The translations under genes and the position numbers were made by a program. Shown piece after piece: positions 51,089 to 59,446 of a stretch of DNA of 64,000 nucleotides. Positions within the stretch are counted from its first letter, which is position 1; every line of letters starts with the position of its first letter. The notes beneath the pieces are model-generated. The model was not told where the DNA came from. It made no database searches and worked only from the letters and a program-made list of their open reading frames with translations. This DNA is from Ensifer sp. PDNC004 (GTDB lineage: Bacteria; Pseudomonadota; Alphaproteobacteria; Rhizobiales; Rhizobiaceae): the NCBI RefSeq assembly GCF_016919405.1, contig NZ_CP070353.1, positions 248,001 to 312,000 of the forward strand, given 5' to 3'.

Positions 51089-51673
51089 CTATCGCACGCA
51101 GATCTTGCCCTTCATGTAAGCCACGGCTTCTTTCAGCCTTGCCCGGTCGATCTGCAAATTCCCACTTTTGTTCTTCTCCATCGGGCCGATCTTCCAGCGC
51201 CAAAGCCCGCGCGGGGCATCCTCGCTGTTGAGCCGGCCGCATGCGCCGTCGAATTGTGACGCGAGGCACCGCATCTTCGCCCCGGCAAGGATCGTCACGG
51301 CTGCATCGTCGGTCTTGCTGGTCTCGACGGTTTCAAGGGCGGTGAAATCGACAGAGAACGTTCCCGCCCGAAAGACCGCAAGCGCACCCGTGTCCGAAAG
51401 CTCCGCCTTGAAGCTGCAAGCGCCCGTGCGTTCGACGGTAATTCGCCCGATTTCGGCGCGCTGGGAGCCTTCCACCATGGCGATCGCCACGGTCAAAGGC
51501 TTTGCGGACGGGGAGAAGGTCGAGAGCCCGGGCGGTGCCGGGGCATGCCGATCCAATCCGAACAGGAGATAGGTTGCGACCTCCTCCTCGGACATGGTCT
51601 CGAAGGAACCGGCTGCGCTCGGGGAGGCCAGGAGCATCAGGGCGATGGCTGTGCAAAGACGGCTGATTTTCAA
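51089..51673 (-). CDS. Hypothetical exported protein
   Basis: A 194-residue protein with a clear Sec signal peptide (MKISRLCTAIALMLLASPSA, cleavage near AAG). The mature part has four cysteines (ACSF, RCLASQF, ACGR, ICVR) likely to form two disulfides. I do not recognise the family. It is convergent with the HlyD gene and preceded by the structured AT-rich spacer. Confidence 0.72.
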   Translation of the reverse strand: MKISRLCTAIALMLLASPSAAGSFETMSEEEVATYLLFGLDRHAPAPPGLSTFSPSAKPLTVAIAMVEGSQRAEIGRITVERTGACSFKAELSDTGALAVFRAGTFSVDFTALETVETSKTDDAAVTILAGAKMRCLASQFDGACGRLNSEDAPRGLWRWKIGPMEKNKSGNLQIDRARLKEAVAYMKGKICVR

Positions 51674-52093
51674 GAATGGCCTGCGGCAATCGTGACGGGA
51701 GCGACCGGTTTGGGGCGCTATCTTCCGTTGCGTCTACATCTTGCAACGATCTCTGGAAAGTCCCGACAATGCCAGTCGGTCACGGACCCAAAAGGGGTCT
51801 CCAAAAATGATTGAGCCCCCGTGGGGACGGAGGCTCAAGCGCGCAATTAAATTAATAAAGCAACTGCACTGCAATATAACCGCAAGCATGCATACTCTTC
51901 CGGGGATTGCATACTTCCGGGGCGCAATCGCAAGTACAGTGTGGCAAAACAGGCCGCTGAAAGCAATGGAATTTAAGGGGATTTTAATAGTCAATTTGGG
52001 TTACGGGAAAATCCCCAACTTATTCACCCGATAGGGCCAGGATTTTCCTGACAATAGCCCGTAGGGGCAAAGGCGGGATCCCGACACATTCTT
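51674..52093. other. AT-rich structured intergenic region
   Basis: 420 bases, clearly richer in A and T than the surroundings between 51840 and 52025, with no supported ORF. It holds three structures. Hairpin TTGAGCC/GGCTCAA spans 51811-51837, with an inner CCGT/ACGG pair. Two direct repeats, GCATACTCTTCCGGGG (51890-51905) and GCATACTTCCGGGG (51909-51922), follow. Arms GGGGATTTT (51977-51985) and AAAATCCCC (52008-52016) enclose a 22-base loop. It may encode a small RNA or be residual foreign DNA. Confidence 0.5.
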
Positions 52094-52570
52094 TTAGGCG
52101 TCATCACTCCCGATCGACAGCGACCAGGGCTCCCAGATTGCGTCGAGCACGGCGCCCTGGCGCCGATAGAAGCGCTTCGCATCGTCGTTGCTCGCAAGCA
52201 CCGACCACTCGATGCGTGGCGCGCCGATCGCCGCCGCGTGGCGTTTCAGCGCCTCGATCAAAGCCGCGCCGGCGCCCAGGGAACGTGCTGTTTCATCGAC
52301 GAAAAGCTCCTTCAGCACGAGCGTCGGCTTCAGGTCGTAGGTCCAGGGGATGACGTAGTGCACGGCGATGCCGACGACGCGGCCGCCAAGCTCGGCGACC
52401 AGCACGCCAAAGCGCGGGTTGTCGCCAAGCCCGTGCGCGATCAGATCGCCTTCGGTCACGCGGAAATCGTCGATGTAGCCTTCGAACACCGCAAGGTCGC
52501 GCATCAGCCGCAGCACGCAGGCGACGTCATCTCGTTCGAATGGGCGGACGATAAGGGGTGACGCGGTCAT
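52094..52570 (-). CDS. GNAT-family acetyltransferase (diamine/spermidine acetyltransferase-like)
   Basis: A 158-residue N-acetyltransferase. IVRPFERDDVACVLRLMRDL starts the fold, VLKELFVDETARSLGAGAAL holds the acetyl-CoA loop (R/Q-x-x-G-x-G/A type), and IEWSVLASNDDAKRFYRRQG is the conserved Asn/Tyr region. The arrangement resembles the spermidine/diamine acetyltransferase (SAT-like, thialysine acetyltransferase) group; the substrate is unproven. Confidence 0.87.
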   Translation of the reverse strand: MTASPLIVRPFERDDVACVLRLMRDLAVFEGYIDDFRVTEGDLIAHGLGDNPRFGVLVAELGGRVVGIAVHYVIPWTYDLKPTLVLKELFVDETARSLGAGAALIEALKRHAAAIGAPRIEWSVLASNDDAKRFYRRQGAVLDAIWEPWSLSIGSDDA

Positions 52571-52761
52571 CGCGATACCTCGTGCAAAGGGGTTAGCGGG
52601 CCGGCGCGGGTTATGGAGGCCCGGTGAAGGGGCGATCCTACCGCATCATCGGCTGCAATCGCGATCGATTTCAGGCTGAAACCGACCGCGATCCAGAATG
52701 CTGCAGTGCCGTGCATCCGGCAAGGCGTGCGGCGCTGCAAAGGGCCTTCGGCGGCGCCGGC

Positions 52762-53193
52762 TCAAGCGGCGAGCAGCGCCTGCGCTTCGCCGGGGGCAGC
52801 GCCAGTCGCAAAGGCGAGACCTTCGTCCTCCCAGCCGGTGATGCCGCCGATCATGAGCTTCACCGGCCGACCGAGGCGGGCGAGCTTGAGTGCGGCCTGG
52901 TCGGCGCCGTTGCAATGCGGACCGGCGCAGTAGACGACGAACAGGGTGTCTTGCGCCCATTCGGCCAGACGTTCGGCCGAAATCTGGCGGTGGGGCAGGT
53001 GGATCGCGCCCGGCACATGGCGGCGGGCATAGGCCGCATCCGAGCCGACGACGTGCAGCAGCACGAAATCCTGATCGCCGCTCTTCAGCGCCTGGGCGAC
53101 GTCGGAGCAATCGGTCTCGACGCTCAGGCGCCCGGCGAAATGGGCAATGGCGATTTCAGGCGATGCGGCGGCGATTTCGGTGACGGTGCTCAT
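52762..53193 (-). CDS. Rhodanese-domain sulfurtransferase
   Basis: A 143-residue single-domain rhodanese. Its active-site loop VVYCAGPHCNGADQAALKLA carries the probable catalytic Cys in CAGPHC, and DAAYARRHVPGAIHLPHRQI is the CH2A motif. It is predicted to transfer sulfane sulfur or bind metabolites. It is divergent from an FtrA-type regulator with an operator candidate between, a recurring pair in proteobacteria, so it is probably FtrA-controlled. The start follows AAGGAGAGCCCG. Confidence 0.9.
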   Translation of the reverse strand: MSTVTEIAAASPEIAIAHFAGRLSVETDCSDVAQALKSGDQDFVLLHVVGSDAAYARRHVPGAIHLPHRQISAERLAEWAQDTLFVVYCAGPHCNGADQAALKLARLGRPVKLMIGGITGWEDEGLAFATGAAPGEAQALLAA

Positions 53194-53253
53194 CGGGCTC
53201 TCCTTGGGGTGTGCGTGTTGACGAGGAGATGTGTAGCAGCGCTCGATCGGGGC

Positions 53254-53274
53254 TGGCAGTTGGCAACATTGCCA
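53254..53274. promoter_or_regulatory. Operator candidate between rhodanese and FtrA-type genes
   Basis: The perfect palindrome TGGCAA-CA-TTGCCA (53261-53274) lies four bases before the regulator's first ATG, and a further direct TGGCA occurs at 53254. Two TGGCA half-sites about seven bases apart suit the two helix-turn-helix motifs of an AraC protein. Confidence 0.6.
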
Positions 53275-53277
53275 TAT

Positions 53278-54312
53278 ATGCTCAAGATCATGCCAAAGTC
53301 GTTTTCCGCTGCTGTGCCACTCACAAACCCGCTCGTCGTGGCACTCGCCTATGACGGGCTCTGCACCTTCGAGTTCGGCGTCGCCGTCGAAATGTTCGGC
53401 CTGCCGCGGCCGGAAATGGGCGAGGGCTGGTATCGCTTCGCCGTCGCCTCGGTCGATCCGGGCGAGCTTCGGGCAACCGGCGGCGTGCGCTTCGTCGCCG
53501 ACGGCGGCATCGAGCTTTTGAGGGAGGCCGGCACGATCGTCGTGCCGGGCTGGCGCGGCGCCGACCAGCCGGTGCCGGAATCGGTGTGCGCGGCGCTGCG
53601 CGATGCCCACGCCCGCGGCGCGCGCGTGCTTTCCATCTGCTCCGGCGTCTTCGTGCTGGCCGCCGCCGGCCTGCTTTCGGGCCTCCGGGCGACGACCCAT
53701 TGGCGCTATACCGACAAGCTGAAGGCGCTTTACCCTGATATCGAGGTGGTGCCGGATGTACTCTATGTCGATGGCGGCCAGGTCTTGACCTCGGCGGGCA
53801 GTGCGGCCGGCATCGATCTCTGCCTGCATCTGATCCGTCGCGATTTCGGCAGCGAGGCGGCCAACCGCGTGGCGCGCCGGCTCGTCGTGCCGCCGCATCG
53901 CGATGGCGGCCAGGCGCAGTTCATCGAGCGGGCGGTGCCGGATGTGCACGAGAGCGCCAGGCTCGGGCCGCTGCTTGACCGGATGCGCGCGCGGCTCGGC
54001 GAAGATTTTTCGATTGCGGCGCTTGCCAAGGCCGCCGGCATGAGCGAGCGCACCTTCCTGCGCCGCTTCGAGGCGGCGACCGGCACGACGCCGGCGCGCT
54101 GGCTCTTGTCCGAGCGGCTGTCGCGCGCCCGGCAATTGCTGGAGGAAACGGCACTCGGCATGGAACAGGTCGCGGAAGCTTCCGGATTCGGCTCGACCCA
54201 GACGCTGCGCCACCACTTCCGCCAGCAGCTTTCGACCACACCCGCCGCCTATCGCGCCGCCTTCGGGCGGATGCCGGGTCCTGCACCGGCTACAGAGGTC
54301 GCGGCGGAGTAG
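53278..54312 (+). CDS. FtrA/GlxA-family regulator (DJ-1/PfpI plus AraC domain)
   Basis: A 344-residue regulator. Its DJ-1/PfpI domain covers about residues 18-190 (LVVALAYDGLCTFEFGVAVE, then SICSGVFVLAAAGLLSGLRA, TTHWRYTDKL), and an AraC helix-turn-helix pair covers 235-330 (DFSIAALAKAAGMSERTFLR, then EASGFGSTQTLRHHFRQQL). Starts at 53278 and 53290 (MPKSFSAAV) are both possible; neither has a strong ribosome-binding site, and a short leader or leaderless message is possible. It is divergent from rhodanese. Confidence 0.93.
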   Translation: MLKIMPKSFSAAVPLTNPLVVALAYDGLCTFEFGVAVEMFGLPRPEMGEGWYRFAVASVDPGELRATGGVRFVADGGIELLREAGTIVVPGWRGADQPVPESVCAALRDAHARGARVLSICSGVFVLAAAGLLSGLRATTHWRYTDKLKALYPDIEVVPDVLYVDGGQVLTSAGSAAGIDLCLHLIRRDFGSEAANRVARRLVVPPHRDGGQAQFIERAVPDVHESARLGPLLDRMRARLGEDFSIAALAKAAGMSERTFLRRFEAATGTTPARWLLSERLSRARQLLEETALGMEQVAEASGFGSTQTLRHHFRQQLSTTPAAYRAAFGRMPGPAPATEVAAE

Positions 54313-54337
54313 CGCCGCCGCGCCTCGATTGCAGGCT

Positions 54338-55321
54338 TCAAGCCTCCGACAGGGCAGGCTCGCCGCCGTCCTTGCGGAAGAAGGAGCGGAAGAACACGGC
54401 GTCCGGCGCCGAAGCGACCACCCGGGCGATGATCGCGGTGGCGATGATGGCGAAAACCAGCCGGCCGAAGAAGACGCTGGCGAAATCCGCGCCCAGTGCC
54501 ACGACCACCAGCGTGTCCTCGATCAGGCTATGGGTGAAGCCCATGAAGACGCAGGCGAGGAAGACCTGGCGCGGCTCGACGTTGGCCTCGCGCGCCTCGC
54601 GGATCAGAAGCGCGCCGCCATAGGAAATGCCGAGCAGCACGCCGACGGCGGTGAAGGGGACCGTTTGCGACCGGATGCCGGCCAGACGGAAGAGCGGCGC
54701 CATGCCCCGGTTCAGCCAGCCGAGAATGCCGACAAGCTTCAGGATCTCGATCAGCCAGCTCAGCGAGAGCAGCACGACGAGCATGGTGGCAAGGGTCTTC
54801 AGCGTGCTCCACGCAAAACCGGTCCAGGTGGCCGTTTCGTTCGCCGGTATCCAGCTCGGCGCCAGCGGCGTCGAAAGCCAGCCGGTCAGCGCGAAGATCT
54901 GGTGCAGCAGCGCTGCGAAGACCAGGCCGCCGCCGATGCGGATCACGGCGGTGGCGAGAAAGCTCGGGCCGGCCTTCTGGATGATGCGCTGCTCGATCGG
55001 GATCGCGTGCGCTACCAGGATCAGCGCCGAAAACACCGTCATGTCGGCGGTCGTCAGCTCCGACACCGGCACCAGCGTGAAGACGACCACCACTGCGCCC
55101 CAGATGCCGACGAGCAGGCCCGTCAGCCAGGCAAAGGCAAACTCCGGCGGCAGGCCGACGATCGTCATCAGCGGCTCGAAAACCGGCGCGACGGCGCGGA
55201 TGACGCCGAGTTCCTGCAGCACATGGGTGGCGATGGTGACGGGAACGATGATGCGCACCAGGTCCCAGTAGACTTCGAGCGTGGCGAGTGTCTTGCGGTA
55301 AAAAATGATCAGAACGGGCAT
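54338..55321 (-). CDS. Gate-domain (nucleoside-recognition) membrane protein
   Basis: A 327-residue protein with about nine membrane spans and two Gate domains. The first includes [20 protein letters not shown] and [20 protein letters not shown]; the second includes [20 protein letters not shown] and [19 protein letters not shown]. It is related to spore-maturation SpmA/B and YjiH-type proteins of uncertain transport role. AAGGAGAGACCGCC precedes the start. It is divergent from an Lrp/AsnC regulator, which suggests an amino-acid or related substrate. Confidence 0.85.
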   Translation of the reverse strand: MPVLIIFYRKTLATLEVYWDLVRIIVPVTIATHVLQELGVIRAVAPVFEPLMTIVGLPPEFAFAWLTGLLVGIWGAVVVVFTLVPVSELTTADMTVFSALILVAHAIPIEQRIIQKAGPSFLATAVIRIGGGLVFAALLHQIFALTGWLSTPLAPSWIPANETATWTGFAWSTLKTLATMLVVLLSLSWLIEILKLVGILGWLNRGMAPLFRLAGIRSQTVPFTAVGVLLGISYGGALLIREAREANVEPRQVFLACVFMGFTHSLIEDTLVVVALGADFASVFFGRLVFAIIATAIIARVVASAPDAVFFRSFFRKDGGEPALSEA

Positions 55322-55435
55322 GGCGGTCTCTCCTTGAATTTGTTGTCCAAGGACTAACGCGAGGCGCTTCGCAGTTGTGGTCAAAATATGCACTTTTGTG
55401 CAATAAAATTGCGTGAGGCCGAAACGGGGATGAAC

Positions 55436-55888
55436 ATGGACAAGATCGACAGCAAGCTCTTGAGGCTCCTGCAGCAGGATGCGTCGCGCACCAATGCCGA
55501 GCTCGCGGCCGAGGTCGGCCTGTCACCTTCGAGCTGCCTGCGCCGCATCCGGCGTCTTCATGAGACGGGTGTCATCGACCGCATCGTCGCGGTTCTCAAT
55601 CCGGTCAAGGCCGGTCGCACCATGAAGGCGATCATCACCGTCGAACTCGAGCGCCACGGCGAGCAATATATCCGCCGTTTTCTCGACATGGCGACCAGGG
55701 AGCCGGCGGTGGTCCAGGCCTATAGCGTCAGCGGCGAGACCGACGCCATTTTGATGCTGCGACTGAAAGACATGGACGAGCTTGACGCGCTGACCGAGCG
55801 GCTGTTTCGCGAGGAAACCAACGTCGCGCGCTATTACACCGCCTTCGTGATCCGCACCGGCAAGGAGACGACGGAGATACCGGTGTGA
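55436..55888 (+). CDS. Lrp/AsnC-family regulator
   Basis: A 150-residue protein: helix-turn-helix [20 protein letters not shown], then [23 protein letters not shown] domain from about residue 65 with [20 protein letters not shown] and [20 protein letters not shown]. The start is either ATG 55430 or 55436 (MDKIDSKLL); the latter has better spacing from ACGGGG. It is divergent from the Gate-domain transporter gene, its likely target. Confidence 0.9.
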   Translation: MDKIDSKLLRLLQQDASRTNAELAAEVGLSPSSCLRRIRRLHETGVIDRIVAVLNPVKAGRTMKAIITVELERHGEQYIRRFLDMATREPAVVQAYSVSGETDAILMLRLKDMDELDALTERLFREETNVARYYTAFVIRTGKETTEIPV

Positions 55889-55984
55889 GGGGCGCCGAAA
55901 GGCAGCAGCGGCGACCGCCGGCGGATAGGCTTGCCTGGCATGCGGTCGCGCCGGGGAACAGTTTCCCCGGCGCTTCGGCTGTCG

Positions 55985-56734
55985 TCACTTGACCGCTGCG
56001 TTGCCACCATCGGCAAAGAGCGCGGCGCCCGAGACGAAGCTTGCCATCGGGCCGGACAGGAAGAGGGCGGCCTGGGCGATTTCCTCCGGTTGGGCGATGC
56101 GCTTCATCGCATGCAGGCCGGCCGCCCATTCCTTGTTCTCCTTGCTGCCGGCCGCTGGCGTGTCGACGCCGCCCGGAAGGAGCGCGTTGGCGCGGATGCC
56201 CTTGGCGCCATAGTCGGCGGTGATGCCCTTGACGAGGCCCATCAGGCCGGCCTTTGCCGCGCCATAGGCGGCCATTCCGGGAATGCCGACGCTGGTGCCG
56301 ACGAAGGTGGAGGTGAAGACCAGCGAGCCGCCGTCGCGCTGAAGCATCGCCGGGATCTGGTGGCGGGCGCCGAGGAAGGCGGAGGTGAGATTGGTGGCAA
56401 GCGATTGCTGCCATTCCTCAAGCGTGATCTCGGCGACCGGCTTCATGACGTTGACGGCGCCGGCATTGTTGACGGCGATGTCAAGGCCGCCGAAATGCTT
56501 GAGCGCCGCTTCCACCAGCCGGATATGGGTGTCTTCCGCGGTGACATCGCCGCCAACCGCGATCGCTTCGCCACCGTCCTCGCGGATCGCTTCGACGACG
56601 GCGTCGAGCTGCTCTTCACCGCGAGCGTTGGCGACGATCTTCGCGCCCTCGGCGGCAAAGAGTCTCGCGACCGCGCGGCCGATGCCGGAGGACGCACCGG
56701 TGACGATCACGATCTTGTCTTGCAGCATGGTCAT
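55985..56734 (-). CDS. Short-chain dehydrogenase/reductase (classical SDR)
   Basis: A 249-residue NAD(P)-dependent oxidoreductase. VIVTGASSGIGRAVARLFA is the TGxxxGxG motif, IAVNNAGAVN the NNAG motif, and MAAYGAAKAGLMG holds the catalytic Tyr and Lys (YxxxK). The C-terminus ASFVSGAALFADGGNAAV is typical of glucose 1-dehydrogenase/FabG-like members. The substrate is unknown. Start 56734 (MTMLQDKI) follows GGGAAAAGTCC; 56728 is also possible. Confidence 0.92.
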   Translation of the reverse strand: MTMLQDKIVIVTGASSGIGRAVARLFAAEGAKIVANARGEEQLDAVVEAIREDGGEAIAVGGDVTAEDTHIRLVEAALKHFGGLDIAVNNAGAVNVMKPVAEITLEEWQQSLATNLTSAFLGARHQIPAMLQRDGGSLVFTSTFVGTSVGIPGMAAYGAAKAGLMGLVKGITADYGAKGIRANALLPGGVDTPAAGSKENKEWAAGLHAMKRIAQPEEIAQAALFLSGPMASFVSGAALFADGGNAAVK

Positions 56735-56879
56735 GGACTTTTCCCTTCTCTTGATTGAGGCGCCCTGACTACTGCCGGCGGGCATCAGCGCCCACCCGAT
56801 TTCCGATCGGTGATTGTGACGGCGCAGATTTTCAATCGCTCCTGCAGCATAGCCCGGGTCGACAAGGAGGGAGGGAAGG

Positions 56880-57107
56880 ATGCTGAAGACCGAGAGCGGC
56901 AGCTGCCATTGCGGCGCAGTGCGGATCGAAGCGGATCTGGACATCGGCGACATGAGATCTGACGTGTGCGGCTCGCGCACCCAGGCCGTTCTGATCGCGG
57001 ACCTCGATGAGAACGAAAACGCGCCGGGCCTTAGAGAGGACGTCACCGCCTCACGCCCTTGCAGAATTGTGCCAAAAAATCAGGGCGGCCGAAGTCGCCC
57101 TTTCTAG
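56880..57107 (+). pseudogene. Truncated GFA-family (glutathione-dependent formaldehyde-activating-like) gene
   Basis: The first 22 codons (MLKTESGSCHCGAVRIEADL then DI) match the start of GFA/CENP-V-type proteins, including the first zinc ligand pair CHC. The following 53 codons (GDMRSDVCGSRTQAVLIADL and onward) match nothing in that family and end at 57107. The remaining zinc cysteines and the C-terminal half of the fold are missing, so this is a broken gene. It begins 145 bases upstream of, and divergent from, the SDR gene. Confidence 0.6.
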
Positions 57108-57287
57108 TGTCACTGATTGCGGTAGCCCTTGGCCTACGGTGTGTTCCTGCTCTTTGCGCCAAGGCCTCGCGAAACCCCTTCGGCTACTTCAATCTGGCCG
57201 GCGATCTTGACGGTAGACTGCTTTACGGCTGGCGCCGACGGCACAGCAGCAAGGACGGAAGTCGCGAAAGCGAACGATGCCAGGGCG

Positions 57288-57443
57288 TCAATCGAAGTAC
57301 GTCCTATGCAAGACGAGCGCGATGAGCATCGTTACGATCGTGATAACCGTGCGTTCAGCCCAGCGCACAGCTGTCGATTTCGAGGGATTGCCCGATACCA
57401 AGTTGCCCAAGATGTCTCCAAGGAACTGAAGCAAACCTTCCAT
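57288..57443 (-). CDS. Putative 51-residue tail-anchored membrane protein
   Basis: This ORF is too short for usual tracks. It begins MEGLLQFLGDILGNLVSGNP, and continues SKSTAVRWAERT. A membrane span (VITIVTMLIALVL, about residues 33-45) ends in HRTYFD. GGGGCAAGAA lies before the ATG. The amphipathic N-terminus, polar centre, hydrophobic span and charged tail are coherent for a real protein, and overlapping frames on the other strand are not. The family is not recognised. Confidence 0.45.
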   Translation of the reverse strand: MEGLLQFLGDILGNLVSGNPSKSTAVRWAERTVITIVTMLIALVLHRTYFD

Positions 57444-57758
57444 TTCTTGCCCCGATGTCTGAACTTGCGCCCTCAGGAGAGGAAAGAGGTCGGAACATCA
57501 AGTCGAGAGCCGCCTGCCGACGACATCGTCGTTTTTTTGACGTTGATCGTCTTGCCTTCGCCATCGCGGTCAGCGGATCGACTGGCCGCCCGGTGTTCGT
57601 CATCTGTGACATCACGTCGAGGCGTTCGCCGGAGTAGCCAGACGTTAGGGCGCAGATGCTGCCGGCGTTCGGGCCATGGTCGATGCAGCCAACCAGAAGC
57701 CCGAGATCGCCAGAGTGCAGAGTGCGCATGCATGCGGCGCCTGCCAGCTTCGACCTGC
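57444..57758. other. Region without a supported gene
   Basis: About 315 bases within the scar between the SDR and LysR genes. Open frames on both strands exist (a 60-codon plus-strand frame at 57455-57637 and longer minus-strand frames), but none has a good ribosome-binding site or a recognisable domain. GC content is lower than in the flanking genes. Confidence 0.4.
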
Positions 57759-57950
57759 TTAGTCTTTGTCCGGCGCAGTCGACATATCGCGCAAGACGGC
57801 CTCGGCCGCGACTTCGGCATTGCGTCTCGAGCCCGAGATGGTTCCGGATTTGACGATCTGCTTGCCATCGAGCAGCAACTGCCAGTTCCATGTGTTCAGG
57901 CCGCGTCCCTGGATGCGGAGTTTCAATCTATCGGGATCGTACTTCGTCAC
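57759..57950 (-). CDS. Small hypothetical protein, 63 residues
   Basis: Read from GTG 57950, six bases after AAGGAG, the protein is MTKYDPDRLKLRIQGRGLNT and then WNWQLLLDGKQIVKSGTISG, ending MSTAPDKD. The strand-rich first half (WxWxLLxDGKxI) followed by a helix with alternating Ala looks like a compact alpha/beta domain found in rhizobial hypothetical proteins. No function is known to me. It is divergent from the DUF2280 remnant at 57983. Confidence 0.65.
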   Translation of the reverse strand: MTKYDPDRLKLRIQGRGLNTWNWQLLLDGKQIVKSGTISGSRRNAEVAAEAVLRDMSTAPDKD

Positions 57951-57982
57951 TTCTTGCTCCTTTGACGGACTTTGACAGATCA

Positions 57983-58081
57983 ATGGCCAAACCAAAACTA
58001 AACGATGAGGTCAAGTGCTACATCGTTCAGGCTCCGGCATGCTTCGACAGCCCGTCCGTCGTCGCTAGGCTTAAAAAGGGT
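57983..58081 (+). pseudogene. DUF2280 fragment (phage-associated), truncated
   Basis: The first 30 codons (MAKPKLNDEVKCYIVQAPAC then FDSPSVVARL) closely match the N-terminus of DUF2280 proteins, which are found in prophages of alphaproteobacteria. The match ends where the frame meets the 3' end of the LysR gene (58082), and the C-terminal domain is missing. This is probably the residue of a mobile-element insertion or an imprecise deletion next to lysR. Confidence 0.6.
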
Positions 58082-58987
58082 TTAGGGCTTGATGTCAGCC
58101 TGTCCAAGCGTCGCCGTCGTCTTCAGGGCGGCGAGCGTTTCGCGCAGAGCCCGGTCGAGCCGCTTGTCGCTTCGAAGCACCAGGGCGAAGCGGCGGAAGA
58201 GCGTTGGGGTGACGGGGCGCACCACCAGGCGTTCCCGGTCGCCGGGGCGAAGGGCGATTTCCGGGACCAGGGCCGAGCCGAGCCCGACGGCGACCATCTC
58301 CTTGATCGCGTCGACGCTGCCGAGCGCCATCACCGGCTTGACGGCCGTGCCTGAGGTCGCCAGCCATTCGTCGGTGATCCTTCGCGTGTTGGCGCCGGGC
58401 TCGTAGAGGATCAGCGGCCGTTCAGCGAGCATTGCGGGCGTGACGTTATCGGGCAGGGCGGTCCCAAGCGGCGCAATCGCCACGAAGTGCTCGTCGAAGA
58501 GCGGGGTGATGTCGAAGATGCGGCCGGAGACGGGCAGGCTGACGAGGCCGATGTCGATGACGTTTTCGTCGACCGCACGGACGATGTCGGCGCTGTTGCC
58601 CGTCGTCACGGTGATGTCTAGATCGGGAAAGCGGCGCTTGAGGTCGGCCAGTAGCGGCGGCAGCAGGAAGGCGCAAGGGGTGGCGCCGGTGCCGAGCCGG
58701 ACGCGGCCGAGCACGCCCTTGGCGTGGCGGGCGACGGCCTCGATCGCCCGGCTGGTGGCGGCCTCGATGCTGCCGGCATGATCAAGCAGTTCCTCGCCGG
58801 CCGCACTCGGCCGCGCCCTGCGGCCGACCCGTTCGACCAGGCGCACGCCGAGCTGCTTTTCCAGCACCCGCACCTGCAGGCTGACCGCCGGCTGGGTCAG
58901 ACCCAAGCGCTCGGCCGCGGCCGAAAAGCTGCCGAGTTCGGCGACCAGCGCGAAGGTTTTGAGATAGTCGAGATCAAGCGCACTCAT
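58082..58987 (-). CDS. LysR-family regulator, divergent from DUF1127 gene
   Basis: A 301-residue LysR protein. The helix-turn-helix covers residues 4-63 (LDYLKTFALVAELGSFSAAA, then LTQPAVSLQVRVLEKQLG), and the effector domain starts near residue 90 (VRLGTGATPCAFLLPPLLAD). The stop codon abuts the DUF2280 remnant, so the last few residues may be secondarily altered. It is divergent from a small DUF1127 gene (93-base gap), a combination that recalls VtlR-type regulators controlling small DUF1127-like proteins, but orthology is not claimed. Confidence 0.9.
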   Translation of the reverse strand: MSALDLDYLKTFALVAELGSFSAAAERLGLTQPAVSLQVRVLEKQLGVRLVERVGRRARPSAAGEELLDHAGSIEAATSRAIEAVARHAKGVLGRVRLGTGATPCAFLLPPLLADLKRRFPDLDITVTTGNSADIVRAVDENVIDIGLVSLPVSGRIFDITPLFDEHFVAIAPLGTALPDNVTPAMLAERPLILYEPGANTRRITDEWLATSGTAVKPVMALGSVDAIKEMVAVGLGSALVPEIALRPGDRERLVVRPVTPTLFRRFALVLRSDKRLDRALRETLAALKTTATLGQADIKP

Positions 58988-59080
58988 GCCCGGGTTTCTC
59001 TTGTTATCAAAAGTTTCTCTTATGTGTGGAATAGGAATGCTAAGCTTCTTTTAGGAGATGTCGAGGGGCAGACTGTGTCC

Positions 59081-59326
59081 ATGGTTGGAAACGAAACATG
59101 GATGATCGACATGATCCGGGAACTCGGTCTTTATCTCGTTGCCTCGCCGCGCTCGCGGTACTGGCAATTGCAACACCTGCGCGACCTCGATGCGGAGCAG
59201 CTTGCCGATATCGGCCTGACGGAGGCGGAGGCGAAGCTTGGACGGCGCAAGGCCGCGCCGCTGCCGGTGCGCGAAGGGTCGATTGCCGTCCGGCATGCGG
59301 AAGCTGCGCGGGCCGGTGCGATGTAG
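59081..59326 (+). CDS. DUF1127-domain small protein
   Basis: An 81-residue protein. Its N-terminal half, SPRSRYWQLQHLRDLDAEQL then ADIGLTEAEA, is the DUF1127 motif (an Arg-rich helix followed by LxDIGLTR-like). Such proteins in Agrobacterium and Rhodobacter affect RNA turnover and phosphate or stress responses; their molecular role is still open. Start ATG 59081 or GTG 59075, depending on which is served by GAGGGGCAG. The C-terminal 35 residues are unusually long for the family. Confidence 0.8.
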   Translation: MVGNETWMIDMIRELGLYLVASPRSRYWQLQHLRDLDAEQLADIGLTEAEAKLGRRKAAPLPVREGSIAVRHAEAARAGAM

Positions 59327-59446
59327 CGGTTTCAGCCCGCGCACGGCCGCAAGCGGCGCGAGCGGTCGTCGCAGGAGCGTCTCGCCTCAAGCCGGCTACA
59401 GGTCCCAGCTTTCGATCGCAAGGCCTGGCCAAAGGGCGCGCCACCG

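Noticed and set aside
57455..57637. 60-codon plus-strand ORF in the scar region
   Set aside because: No ribosome-binding site and no recognisable domain; the composition is mixed. Kept only as part of the unassigned stretch.
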